A stretch of DNA of 64,000 bases from Ferrovibrio terrae_A. GTDB taxonomy: Bacteria; Pseudomonadota; Alphaproteobacteria; Ferrovibrionales; Ferrovibrionaceae. The notes under the pieces are model-generated. The model ran no database searches and was not told the origin of the DNA. It worked only from the letters and a program-made list of their open reading frames with translations. Below are positions 8,486 through 16,846 of this stretch, in pieces. The stretch covers positions 62,001 to 126,000 of the forward strand of contig NZ_CALSAN010000007.1 of the NCBI RefSeq assembly GCF_943372915.1, written 5' to 3'. The translations under genes and the position numbers were made by a program. How positions within the stretch are numbered: position 1 is the stretch's first letter; each line of letters opens with the position of its first letter.

Positions 8486-9365
8486 CGACCCCCATGTCGT
8501 TGCCGTTATAGAACATCCAGATCTTGCTGCCGTAATGGATCACGCTGGGATAGCACAGATGCCGTGAATCCCAGCCATCGTCCGACAGGCCGATGCCAAG
8601 CTGGGAATCATCGCGCTTCCAATGCACGCCATCGCGCGAGGTGGCATAGCCCGGCGTGTAATCACCATCCACGCTGCCCTTGGTGAAGATCATGCGGTAG
8701 CCCGTCTCGCCGACATAGACGCGTGGCCGCCCGATGCGGTATTCGCGGCCCGCCGGCGGCAGGCAGAGATCGCCGGTGGCGTCGAAACGGACACCATCCG
8801 CTGATGCCTGATGGCGAATGTGATACTGCGGATAGAAGCCGCCCTTGATCGGTTCCCAGCCGCTGCCAGCCGCATACCAAATGCGCCAGCCACCGGCTTT
8901 GTCGGGCATCGCCGTATGCACCGCACGAATGAACAGACCCTCATCGGCGCGGTCGAGCACCGGCGCCGCCTGCGCGCGCTGGAAAGAGTTTCCGCCATCC
9001 GTGCTGACAGCCAGACCGGTGAAGGCCAGGAATTTCACCCGCGCCACAATCTGGAAACCCACATAATACATGCGGAGCCGATCGCCATCGGCGACCACAT
9101 CGCCCAGGATCACGCCGTTGTCGTCAAAACAGCCGGCCATGCCGATATCCAGCACCGGCTCGCGCGATACGCCGACCACCACAGACGGATCCTCGGCCCG
9201 TACATCGACAAATCCGATGCGTGAACGGCCCTCGCCATCGCGAAACCCGCAATAGACGCGGATGATATCGCCCATCAGCACCGGAGTCGGCGTCAGGCAG
9301 CTATGCTTGGCCCATGCGGAACTGCCATCCGGGCCGTAAATCAGACCGCGCTTCTGCCACTTCAT
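8451..9365 (-). CDS. GH43/32-type five-bladed propeller protein in polysaccharide operon
   Basis: A 304-residue protein with repeated propeller-blade signatures: RVYCGFRD, LRMYYVGFQ, WRIWYAAGSGW, YRMIFTKGS and IWMFYNGNDMG, with SxDG turns between them (VSTDGGNSF, ASADGVRF, TSRDGVHW). This pattern belongs to the GH43/GH32/GH130 beta-propeller superfamily. No secretion signal is visible, so it is probably cytoplasmic. Related proteins occur in O-antigen and capsule operons, where their role is unclear. It may process a sugar intermediate or bind one without catalysis. Start ATG 9365 overlaps the upstream stop (ATGA). Confidence 0.7.
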   Translation of the reverse strand: MKWQKRGLIYGPDGSSAWAKHSCLTPTPVLMGDIIRVYCGFRDGEGRSRIGFVDVRAEDPSVVVGVSREPVLDIGMAGCFDDNGVILGDVVADGDRLRMYYVGFQIVARVKFLAFTGLAVSTDGGNSFQRAQAAPVLDRADEGLFIRAVHTAMPDKAGGWRIWYAAGSGWEPIKGGFYPQYHIRHQASADGVRFDATGDLCLPPAGREYRIGRPRVYVGETGYRMIFTKGSVDGDYTPGYATSRDGVHWKRDDSQLGIGLSDDGWDSRHLCYPSVIHYGSKIWMFYNGNDMGVDGFGYAELIAH

Positions 9366-10051
9366 GTCGCACTGTCATCCGGAACTTTGAAATAGCGGCG
9401 CGCCGGCACCTTTGAAGGCGGCGTAGCTTCCACGCCGAACAGCTGGTTGTCCTCAGTGTTTTTCAGGATGACGCTGGCGGCACCAATCCAGTTGTCCCGG
9501 CCGATCTTGACATGATCGGCCAGCGTGGCATTCACGCCCATAAAGCTGTGCGAGCCGATCTCGCAATAGCCCGGGATCATCACATGCGAGGAGACAAAGC
9601 AATAATCGTTGATCGCCGAGCGATGGCCGATGTGGTTGCCACTCCACAGCACCACGCCGCTGCCGATCCGCACATGATGCTGGATCACGTTATTCTCGAA
9701 GATGAAGACATTGTCACCCAGCGTGACATTGCGCCAGACGAAGGCGCGCGAGCTGACATAATTGGCCAGCACATAGCCCTTGGCGCGGGCAATGCCGCAG
9801 AGCCGGGCCCGCACGCGATTGAGCTTGGTATAAGTCACCGCCACATGCGCCAGGCAGCGGTCAGGTGGGAACTGCGTCTCGATATCTTCCAGCGCCACCA
9901 CCGGCAGATCGTACATCCGGTCCTTGATCAGGAAGGCACGCTCGGCGGCGAAACCGACGACGCGGAAATCGGAATCATGGGTGAAATATTCATAGGCGAT
10001 TTCGCCGAATTCACCGTCGCCGACGATCACCAGGTCCTTGGTCTTGTCCAT
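9362..10051 (-). CDS. PglD/NeuD-type nucleotide-sugar acyltransferase
   Basis: A 229-residue two-domain protein. The N-terminal part is a PglD-N Rossmann-like domain (DLVIVGDGEFGEIAYEYF). The C-terminal part, from about residue 90, is a left-handed beta helix of hexapeptide repeats (VTLGDNVFIFENNVIQHH, VRIGSGVVLWSGNHIG, CEIGSHSFMGVNATLAD, VKIGRDNWIGAASVI). Such enzymes move an acetyl group from acetyl-CoA to the amino group of a UDP- or dTDP-linked sugar. Here it is the best candidate to acylate the dTDP-3-amino sugar made by the FdtA-like and DegT proteins. It sits between them and is translationally coupled to the downstream gene. Confidence 0.8.
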   Translation of the reverse strand: MDKTKDLVIVGDGEFGEIAYEYFTHDSDFRVVGFAAERAFLIKDRMYDLPVVALEDIETQFPPDRCLAHVAVTYTKLNRVRARLCGIARAKGYVLANYVSSRAFVWRNVTLGDNVFIFENNVIQHHVRIGSGVVLWSGNHIGHRSAINDYCFVSSHVMIPGYCEIGSHSFMGVNATLADHVKIGRDNWIGAASVILKNTEDNQLFGVEATPPSKVPARRYFKVPDDSAT

Positions 10052-10075
10052 CGCGCCCTCCCTGCCGCAGCCGGC

Positions 10076-10516
10076 TCACGGCACCGGAATGCCAAGCGCC
10101 GCCCATTTCGCCACTGCCGCCTTGCGGAAGGTGGCATGGTCGCGGAAATAGTCGCTTTCGTCATAGACCGTGGACGCCATCACCAGGCAGACGCCGCCGG
10201 ACGAGAAGTTGTTGATCACGCGCCAGACCATCGGACCGATCAGCACGCCCTTGTGCGAGCGATTGAGAAAGATCGATTCCTGCACACGGCCGTCATCGAG
10301 GTGAATGCTGAAACTGCCCGAAGCGGCAACAATCAGTTGCGACAGCACCTTATGGGCATGGCCGGCGCGCTCAGAGCCCGACGGCACGTCGTAAAGATAA
10401 TAGACGCGGGCGATGTCAAAGGGCACCTGCCGACCGCCCTCAACAAAAGTGAGGTTGCCGCGTGGGTCATGCACCACCGGCAGATCGACGACCGTCCAGC
10501 TCTTGCCGTCGTCCAT
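10076..10516 (-). CDS. FdtA/QdtA-type dTDP-4-oxo-6-deoxyglucose 3,4-ketoisomerase
   Basis: A 146-residue cupin that would convert dTDP-4-keto-6-deoxyglucose to its 3-keto isomer, the branch point from rhamnose to 3-amino sugars. Hallmarks are DPRGNLTFVEGGRQVPFDIARV near the N-terminus and RAGHAHK with the catalytic-type histidines His53 and His55, then the core strand SGSFSIHLDDG and the C-terminal YDESDYFRD motif. FdtA and QdtA differ by a few residues that set galacto or gluco product, and I cannot assign which. It is 24 bases upstream of the PglD-type gene. Confidence 0.85.
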   Translation of the reverse strand: MDDGKSWTVVDLPVVHDPRGNLTFVEGGRQVPFDIARVYYLYDVPSGSERAGHAHKVLSQLIVAASGSFSIHLDDGRVQESIFLNRSHKGVLIGPMVWRVINNFSSGGVCLVMASTVYDESDYFRDHATFRKAAVAKWAALGIPVP

Positions 10517-10602
10517 TACCCGTCTCCTGGCTGCTGTAAAGTCGGCATGGTTTTCCGCACTTTACCGCATAAATGGTTAACGGTTTTTTGCGATTGGCGA
10601 CC

Positions 10603-11703
10603 TCAATCCGCTGGTAAAACCAGCCCTGCGTGGCGGAAAACGTCGAACAGCTGCGCCCGTAGCCGCGCCACCGAGTATTCCCGTCCGACCCGCTCGCGTG
10701 CCTTGGTCAGGATGGCCTGCCGGCGGGCCGGGTCACCGAGCAGGTCCGGCAGGGCCGTAACCCAGTCGGCGTCCTTGACCAGCAGTGCGGCACCATCGGC
10801 ACAGCAGTCGCGATAGATCGGATGGTCGGAGGCGATCACCGGCAGGCCAGCCGCCGTGTATTCGACCCATTTGGTATAGGTCTTCATGCGGGTGAAGGGA
10901 TTGTCGCACAGCGGTGTCAGGCCAAGCGACCAGTTGCGACGCTGCAGGTCAACCAGATAGTCGTCATAGGCAATGAAGCGGCGCTCATGCCGCACGCGCT
11001 CCCCGAACGGCAGCAAGGCCTCGGGCAGATGGTCCAGCGAACCGATCAGTTCGAACCGGACCTGGGGAAACCGCTCCAGCGCCGCGACAATGCCGGGCAA
11101 CGCGAGTTTCAGATCCTCGCTATGCCCCCCGCTGGCGGCATAGCCGAATACCGGCGCCGCCTCTGTTGGCGCCGGCAACGGCAGCAGATCGACGGCCGCG
11201 CAGATCGGGCCGACATGGCTGTTGGCCACGGCGATGCCGAGTGCGAGCATCCGGTCGCGCAATGCATCCGTGCTGAAATAGGACACCGAGGCCAGTTCCA
11301 TCTGCAGGCGCAATGCCTGCAGGCGCTTCGGATGGTTATAGTAAGCCACCTTGTCGGCGCCCTGATCGGCCGAGACTTCCATCAGGTTGTCATCGAGATG
11401 AAAGACGAAAGGCAGGCCGCGCTGGTGGCTGGCCTGCATGAAATCGGCGGCCAGCGGCCCGTTATAGCGGCTGGAGAACACCAGCGCCGGCTGCACCTTG
11501 TCGAGAATGACCCCAGCCAGCGTCGGTGCATCCATGCCGGGCGGGGCGCCCTTGGCGATCTGCGCCAGGGCATCCTGGGTCAGCATCTGGATGTTGAAAC
11601 CGGCCAGGCCCTGCAGCGGGCGCAGCAGATGGATCGCCAGTGTCGGCGACACACTGGTGGCCAGCGCCAGGATGGTCAGCGGTGCTGCGGCTGGCTGGGT
11701 CAC
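10603..11703 (-). CDS. Glycosyltransferase (GT-B type)
   Basis: A 366-residue cytoplasmic glycosyltransferase expected to add a sugar to a polysaccharide precursor. The C-terminal half has the GT4-like pattern: VRFELIGSLDHLP, then the nucleotide-binding region LTPLCDNPFTRMKTYTKWVE followed by AAGLPVIASDHPIYRD. The N-terminal half has FVFHLDDNLMEV. The acceptor and donor cannot be predicted. It begins inside the stop of the preceding glycosyltransferase (ATGA), so the two are co-translated. An 86-base gap with an AT-rich run then precedes the FdtA gene, perhaps an internal promoter. Confidence 0.8.
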   Translation of the reverse strand: MTQPAAAPLTILALATSVSPTLAIHLLRPLQGLAGFNIQMLTQDALAQIAKGAPPGMDAPTLAGVILDKVQPALVFSSRYNGPLAADFMQASHQRGLPFVFHLDDNLMEVSADQGADKVAYYNHPKRLQALRLQMELASVSYFSTDALRDRMLALGIAVANSHVGPICAAVDLLPLPAPTEAAPVFGYAASGGHSEDLKLALPGIVAALERFPQVRFELIGSLDHLPEALLPFGERVRHERRFIAYDDYLVDLQRRNWSLGLTPLCDNPFTRMKTYTKWVEYTAAGLPVIASDHPIYRDCCADGAALLVKDADWVTALPDLLGDPARRQAILTKARERVGREYSVARLRAQLFDVFRHAGLVLPAD

Positions 11704-12785
11704 GCGGTCGCTGCCTGCAAGTCGCGCGCGACATCAAGCCAGCGCGCCGCGATCGCCGGGGGACTGTAGCGGCCTTCGACATAAGCCTGACCGGCGCGCA
11801 ACCGCGCCAGCGTCGCGGCCGGATCGGCCAGCGCGGTGGCAATGGCGGACGGGATGGACTCATCCAGGCCGATATAATCCCCGAGGCTGCGATAGCTCTC
11901 CAGCGGATGCGCCACCACGGCACGTCCCGCCGCCAGCGCCTGCAGGGCCCGGTTATTGCTTTTGCCTTTCGACATCAGCGAGCCGGCATCGAAGGGCAGC
12001 ACGACGATGTCGCAGGCCGCCAGTGCTGCCTCCAGCACCGGCACCGACCAGGGCTCATGCGTCACGCCAAGCGTAGCCGGATCGGCGGCACCGAAGACCT
12101 GGCGGCTTTCCACCGTCGGCAGCTTCTCGCAGACCAGATGCAGCCGGCAGGGCATGGTGGCGCGGATGCTCGCCAAGTCCTCATGCACCAGCTGGCGCAG
12201 GGCCGCGATATGCGCCGACAGGAAACCGAACCACAAAAGCTTCAGTTCTCCGGCCGGGGCAAACCTTGCCTCCTGCCGCGCCACTTCCACAACATCGTCG
12301 ATGACGAAGACCGGGCGGGCATTGCGCAAGGCAGTGCGCAGCAGCCCGGCCAGTGCCTCGGTCGGTGCAGTGACGGCATCGCAGCGGGCGAAGATCGCAT
12401 CCAGGATCACGCGGTAGGCCTTGGTCTGCTCGGGGCCGAGCGCCTTGGCCATGGCGTCCAGGAATTCAGCGCTGAACTTGAAATCGGACACATCGATCAC
12501 CACCCGGCCGCCTTCAGCGCGAATTTTGTCGATCTTGTCGAGCAGCACCGAGATGACATTGGCCAGCATCAGGATGTCATGCTTGGGCTGATGCAGCACC
12601 AGCAGGTCGAGCCGGGTATCGAAATCGGGGCGGAAGAGGTCCATGACCGTTGAGACTTCGGCGCGCACGCCATCCTGCTGCATCTGCCGCACGGGAATGA
12701 AGCCGCGATAGCGCGCGCTGGCCAGGTGGCTCATCTGGGCCACCGGAGCATGGGGCACGGCATTGACCGCAAAGACGACACGCAT
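11700..12785 (-). CDS. Glycosyltransferase-like protein, first gene of the polysaccharide operon
   Basis: A 361-residue protein starting MRVVFAVNAVPHAPVAQMSH, with the GT-B C-terminal pattern LKLLWFGFLSAHI, CDIVVLPFDAGSLMSKGKSN and ALAAGRAVVAHPLESY. The SKGKSNNRALQALAAG stretch resembles the donor-binding region of GT4 enzymes. It overlaps its partner downstream by four bases and is probably the first gene of the ten-gene leftward operon. Its 127-base upstream gap (12786-12912) holds no obvious strong promoter. Both glycosyltransferases are of similar length and may act in succession on one repeat unit. Confidence 0.75.
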   Translation of the reverse strand: MRVVFAVNAVPHAPVAQMSHLASARYRGFIPVRQMQQDGVRAEVSTVMDLFRPDFDTRLDLLVLHQPKHDILMLANVISVLLDKIDKIRAEGGRVVIDVSDFKFSAEFLDAMAKALGPEQTKAYRVILDAIFARCDAVTAPTEALAGLLRTALRNARPVFVIDDVVEVARQEARFAPAGELKLLWFGFLSAHIAALRQLVHEDLASIRATMPCRLHLVCEKLPTVESRQVFGAADPATLGVTHEPWSVPVLEAALAACDIVVLPFDAGSLMSKGKSNNRALQALAAGRAVVAHPLESYRSLGDYIGLDESIPSAIATALADPAATLARLRAGQAYVEGRYSPPAIAARWLDVARDLQAATA

Positions 12786-12912
12786 GGGCTGGCCTGGTCC
12801 CCCGATTCGCAGCGTCAGGAGTATACCTATTCCGCCGGACGCAGCGAGGCGCCGGCTGCAGAATCGCCCTTAATCGCCGGATTCCCAACGGGAAACCGCT
12901 AGGCGCGACCTG

Positions 12913-14484
12913 TCAGCCCGCCGCCGCCTGGATTGCCGCGCCGGCGCCGATATCGGCAATATCGCCCACCACGCGCGCCCGCACGCGCATTGCATTGCCC
13001 GGGAGATAGGCGATCGGCAGATCCTCGATCTCGACCAGCTTCAGCGTGCCGGCATCCGCGCCGCCATGGACCGCCTTCTGCTCGGCCAGCTTGCGCGCCT
13101 GCGAGAGGGCTTCATCGCGGCTCAGGCCGCTGAACACTTGGTCGATTTCACCCGAGACCTGTGCGATGGCCGCGCCCACGGCATTCGCCACCGAGGAATG
13201 CTCGACATGCAGCACCCGGCCGACGCCGGCGAGCTTTTCCGGGATCAGGAAAGCACCGCCGCCGGCCGCGATCAGGGTGACATCCTCGGCCTGGGTCTTC
13301 ATGCGGTCGATGCCTTCTTCCAGCATGTCGCGCATCCGTGCGAGGGCATCATCGACCAGGCTGCGCGGCAGATGCCTGACCCGGTTCTTATCGCCAAGAT
13401 CGATCAGGCCGGCTGCCACGCCGATATCCGTGCTGGTCAGCGTGGTGCCGCCAAACACCAGCGCCTCCTGCGGCAGGCGGAACCCGACGCTGCGCGGACC
13501 AACGCTGAATGGCTTCTCATTGATCAATGTGCCGCCACCCAGACCCAGCGACAGCAGGTCGGGCATGCGGAACAGGGTGCGCACGCCACCGATCTCGACG
13601 ACATTGTTGGCTTCGCGCGGGAAACCGTGCACCAGACAGCCGATATCGCTGGTGGTGCCGCCGACATCGACCACCATGGCATCTTCCAGGCGCGTCAGGA
13701 AAGCCGCGCCGCGCATGGAATTGGTCGGACCGGAAGCAAAGCTGTAGACCGGGAACTGCGCCGCCACCTCGGCCAGCATAACGGTGCCGTCATTCTGGGT
13801 CAGATAGAATGGCGCGCGGATGCCAACGCCAGCCAAAGCCGCCTTGAAGGCATCGGTTGTCTTGCGGCCCAACTCGACCAGACAGGCGTTGAGCAGCGTG
13901 ACATTCTCACGCTCCAGCAGACCGATACGACCAAGCGTATGCGACAGCGTGATGGCGACCTCTGGATAAACCTCGCGCACGATCTCGGCCGCACGCAATT
14001 CATGCTCGGCGGTCAGCGGGGAAAAGGTGGCCGAAATACCGACCGAGCGGATACCGGCATCGCGAATCCTGCGTGCCGCATCGCGCACCGCCTGCTCGTC
14101 CAGCGGCATGAAAATGCGGCCATCATATTCATGACCGCCCTCGACCATGAAGATCATGGGGTCGACAGTCTCACGCAGATCCTGCGGCCAGTCGATCATC
14201 GGCTCCAGAGACTGCGACGCCGGCAGGCTGACGCGGATGGCGGCAACGCGGATCAGGTCGCGCCGCTGCACCACGGCATTGACGAAATGCGTGGTGCCGA
14301 TCATCACGGCCTCGACACCGGAAACCCGGTTGCCGGCCTTTTGCAGCAGCTGCTGCAGGCTATCCACCACGCCGGACATCACGTCCTGCGTGGTCGGCGC
14401 CTTCACCGCCGCCACCACCTTGCTGTCTTCTACCAGGACGGCGTCCGTATTGGTGCCGCCGACATCGATGCCGATGCGTTTCAT
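12913..14484 (-). CDS. HyuA-type hydantoinase/oxoprolinase family protein
   Basis: A 523-residue protein of the ATP-dependent hydantoinase A / 5-oxoprolinase family, which opens five-membered cyclic amides using ATP. The N-terminal Hydant_A_N domain begins GIDVGGTNTDAVLV, a phosphate loop of the actin/hexokinase fold. The second phosphate loop reads VVDVGGTTSDIGC. The length is well short of large HyuA subunits (about 700), as in the short forms that pair with DUF917 proteins. No HyuB subunit is encoded nearby. Its start is coupled to the DUF917 stop (ATGA). The neighbouring Dpp-type importer suggests the substrate is taken up from outside; the substrate itself is unknown. Confidence 0.85.
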   Translation of the reverse strand: MKRIGIDVGGTNTDAVLVEDSKVVAAVKAPTTQDVMSGVVDSLQQLLQKAGNRVSGVEAVMIGTTHFVNAVVQRRDLIRVAAIRVSLPASQSLEPMIDWPQDLRETVDPMIFMVEGGHEYDGRIFMPLDEQAVRDAARRIRDAGIRSVGISATFSPLTAEHELRAAEIVREVYPEVAITLSHTLGRIGLLERENVTLLNACLVELGRKTTDAFKAALAGVGIRAPFYLTQNDGTVMLAEVAAQFPVYSFASGPTNSMRGAAFLTRLEDAMVVDVGGTTSDIGCLVHGFPREANNVVEIGGVRTLFRMPDLLSLGLGGGTLINEKPFSVGPRSVGFRLPQEALVFGGTTLTSTDIGVAAGLIDLGDKNRVRHLPRSLVDDALARMRDMLEEGIDRMKTQAEDVTLIAAGGGAFLIPEKLAGVGRVLHVEHSSVANAVGAAIAQVSGEIDQVFSGLSRDEALSQARKLAEQKAVHGGADAGTLKLVEIEDLPIAYLPGNAMRVRARVVGDIADIGAGAAIQAAAG

Positions 14485-15557
14485 GCTGCAAATACCGATT
14501 TGAAGTCGATGTCATATCCGAAGGCGCGCGGGCCGACATGCTGCAAGCCCTTGCTGGTGGTGAGCACGGCCGGAGCCGGCAGGGCGATCACCGTGACACG
14601 CTGGCCATAGCGCAACGTTTCTGTGCCGATGGCATCGCCCGATACCGTGTCCAACACGCAGATCAGGTCCGGCGTCATCACCTCGGGCTTGCCGTTGATG
14701 GTGCCGACAGTGAATTCATTCTGGAAATCCAGAATCATGCTTCTGCCGCGATTGTCGTCCAGGCCCTCAATGGTGGCCTTGCCACGGAGGAATCCTTCAG
14801 TGGCGCGACGCTGCACATCGGAAATCTTGCCCTTGAAGACTTCCTTTCCGCCCTCAAGCGCAAGCACTGCGGCAATCGGGTCGCTGTGCGCCTTGCGCGC
14901 CTTCAGCACCGCCTCGCCAATGCGGATCGCCTTTGTGGTCGTGTAATGGATGCCCCACTGCTTGACCTCCTTGCCGCTGCGCGGCGCCTTGCAGGTCGAA
15001 GCGATCGAGCCGACCTCAACGCAGATCTTGCGGCTGATCCGCTCCATCCACTTCCAGGTCGTGACCTTGGTAACGAAGCTTTCATGGCCGCGCACGTCGC
15101 ACAGGCTGAGCGGATACATCGGCAGGTCGCCGATGGCAAAGCTGGTCATCTGCGCTTCCGGATAGGCGCGCCCCATGGCGTCGGCATCGACCACAGGTAC
15201 CCGCATCTGGGCGGCGACCAGCAGGGGCTGCAGGCCGTTGCCGCCGCCGATCTCCACGCTCATGACGGCGCGGAACTTGCGGCCGAGATACTCTTCCATC
15301 ATTTCCACGGCGCGCGCCGCAGTGGCCGGATCGTTCAGCCGCTCCTGCCCCACCAGCGGCGCGCCCATGTTCGACACCACCGCGACCAGGTCGTCGTCCT
15401 TCAGGTCCATCGGATCCATCAGGGAGATGCGATGCCCTTGGGCATACAGCTTTCGCAGGTTGAGATAGTTGAGATACGGGCTGCCGCCACCGCCGGTCCC
15501 CAGAATCCAGGCCCCGATTGCCAGAGGTTCAATCTCGTGTTCGCCGATTTCGCGCAT
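14481..15557 (-). CDS. DUF917 (S-methyl-thiohydantoin desulfurase-type) protein
   Basis: A 358-residue DUF917 protein. Family signatures are GAWILGTGGGGSPYLNY at the N-terminus, VVSNMGAPLVGQERL, SVEIGGGNGLQPLLVAA and VVDADAMGRAYPE. Pfam links the family to S-methyl-thiohydantoin desulfurase, and it commonly sits beside short HyuA proteins, as here. The ATG at 15557 opens the conserved MREIGEHEIEPLAIGAW. The longer open frame upstream runs antisense to the regulator gene and carries no homology. The two leftward genes form an operon divergent from the AroM-LuxR regulator. The activity on a hydantoin-like ring is inferred from the family and its neighbour. Confidence 0.8.
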   Translation of the reverse strand: MREIGEHEIEPLAIGAWILGTGGGGSPYLNYLNLRKLYAQGHRISLMDPMDLKDDDLVAVVSNMGAPLVGQERLNDPATAARAVEMMEEYLGRKFRAVMSVEIGGGNGLQPLLVAAQMRVPVVDADAMGRAYPEAQMTSFAIGDLPMYPLSLCDVRGHESFVTKVTTWKWMERISRKICVEVGSIASTCKAPRSGKEVKQWGIHYTTTKAIRIGEAVLKARKAHSDPIAAVLALEGGKEVFKGKISDVQRRATEGFLRGKATIEGLDDNRGRSMILDFQNEFTVGTINGKPEVMTPDLICVLDTVSGDAIGTETLRYGQRVTVIALPAPAVLTTSKGLQHVGPRAFGYDIDFKSVFAA

Positions 15558-15631
15558 CTGCGCCCCAATCCTTATCCCGACTTTTGCCGAATCCGATGGC
15601 CGCCACGCTACGCCGTCCGCTCCCCGCTCGG

Positions 15632-15647
15632 GTATCAGGATGGATAC
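15632..15647. promoter_or_regulatory. GTATC-N6-GATAC dyad in the divergent promoter region
   Basis: GTATC at 15632-15636 is mirrored by GATAC at 15643-15647 over six bases. It lies between the DUF917 start (15557) and the regulator gene, where a LuxR-type dimer could control both directions. It overlaps an alternative ATG for the regulator at 15640, and so fits better with the later start at 15694. Confidence 0.3.
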
Positions 15648-15693
15648 GTATGAAAGGCTTGTTCCCCCGCAGCCGAGGGGCTTAGATGACCCC

Positions 15694-16668
15694 ATGATTG
15701 CGGAGCGAGAAACGGCTGTTTTGCCTACGAATTCATCATTGCGCCGCCGTGTGGCCAGCCTGACCGTGGGGCAGACACCGCGGGCCGATGTGCTGCCCGA
15801 TATCCTGGCGCACATGCCGGCACCCATCGAGGTGGAGGAATTCGGCGCGCTGGACGGCCTGAGCGATAGCGAGATCGCCGCTCTGGCCCCGCAGGCCGAT
15901 GAATACTGCCTGATCACCCGCCTGCGCGATGGACGCGAAGTGCTGGTGTCCAAGCCCCGGGTCGCCGAGCGGCTGGAGGCGATCTGCCGTTCGCTCGACA
16001 GCCAGCGCTACGACCTGGTGGTGATCCTGTCGACCGGCCTGTTCCGCGAATTCGAAAGCCCCTGCCCGATGGTGAATGCCCAGCGCGCCATGGAGGCCTC
16101 GATCGACGCCATCGCCGCTGCCGGCCAGACCGTGGGGGTGATTTATCCCACCCATCGCCAGATTGCCGAAAATGCCGGCTATTCCGTGCCCGGCCTGTCG
16201 CTGCGCTTCAGCTATGCCGAAAGCGGCGTGGCAGACAGCCTGCGCGACGCCGCCACCGATCTCGATTCCTGCGACCTGATCGTGCTGAACTCGGTCAGCT
16301 TTACCGAGGAAGACCGCAGCATCATCACGCGCCATACCGGCAAGCAGGTGATCCTGGCCCGCCGCATGGTGGCTGGTGCGATCCGCCTGCTGCTGGACCC
16401 CGGCATGCGCGCGGTTGCCCCGGCAGCCGCGGAGGTCGCACCGCCCCGCAGCGATGTAGACGACCGCATTGGCAGGCTTACACCGCGTGAGCGGCAGGTG
16501 ATGTCCCTGGTCACCGAGGGGCTATCCAACAAAGCCATTGCGCGCCAGCTGGACATCAGTCCGCGCACGGTCGAAATCCATCGCGCCAAGGTGATGGAAA
16601 AGATGGAGGCCAGTTCGGTTGGCGCCCTGATCCGGCTGGTTCTGGCAGCACAGCACGCCGACCACTGA
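15694..16668 (+). CDS. AroM-domain / LuxR-type HTH fusion regulator
   Basis: About 324 residues. The first part matches the stand-alone AroM protein at 16847: SLTVGQTPRADVLPDILAHM against FVTIGQAPRIDLTPEILARV, shared EFGALD, and C-terminal LARRMVAGAIR against LARRIVAGAVQ. The last 65 residues are a LuxR-type helix-turn-helix (LTPRERQVMSLVTEGLSNKA, then IARQLDISPRTVEIHRAKV). The simplest reading is a one-component transcription factor in which the AroM domain senses a small molecule. Its divergent position suggests it controls the HyuA/DUF917 genes, the second aroM gene and the importer. The start is uncertain: ATG 15694 is taken here, with ATG 15640 the alternative. I know of no described AroM-LuxR fusion. 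Confidence 0.8.
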   Translation: MIAERETAVLPTNSSLRRRVASLTVGQTPRADVLPDILAHMPAPIEVEEFGALDGLSDSEIAALAPQADEYCLITRLRDGREVLVSKPRVAERLEAICRSLDSQRYDLVVILSTGLFREFESPCPMVNAQRAMEASIDAIAAAGQTVGVIYPTHRQIAENAGYSVPGLSLRFSYAESGVADSLRDAATDLDSCDLIVLNSVSFTEEDRSIITRHTGKQVILARRMVAGAIRLLLDPGMRAVAPAAAEVAPPRSDVDDRIGRLTPRERQVMSLVTEGLSNKAIARQLDISPRTVEIHRAKVMEKMEASSVGALIRLVLAAQHADH

Positions 16669-16782
16669 CCGGGCCGCCAGCGCGACGGTAGAGACCGGAA
16701 TCATGCCGCAGCGCACAAAAAACGCGCAGCGGGGACGACTTCCCAACCCGGCCCTGTAAGTGTTCACCCGTATTTGCCCGGT

Positions 16783-16845
16783 GCCGGCCATCGCATAGCC
16801 TTCCTGACTGCAGACGCCAGAGTCGCATCTCACAGGAAGGCCGGC
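16783..16845 (+). promoter_or_regulatory. Leader hairpin enclosing the ribosome-binding site of the aroM gene
   Basis: CCTTCCTG at 16799-16806 pairs perfectly with CAGGAAGG at 16833-16840, which contains the Shine-Dalgarno sequence of the gene starting at 16847. GCCGGCC at 16783-16789 can extend the stem with GGCCGGC at 16839-16845, just before the ATG. When folded, the ribosome site is hidden, so this 60-base leader may act as a translational switch. No known riboswitch class was recognised. Confidence 0.45.
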
Positions 16846-16846
16846 C

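Noticed and set aside
15558..15953. A DUF917 start far upstream, giving a 490-residue protein
   Set aside because: The extra 132 residues are antisense to the AroM-LuxR gene and show no family sequence. The conserved N-terminus begins at ATG 15557.
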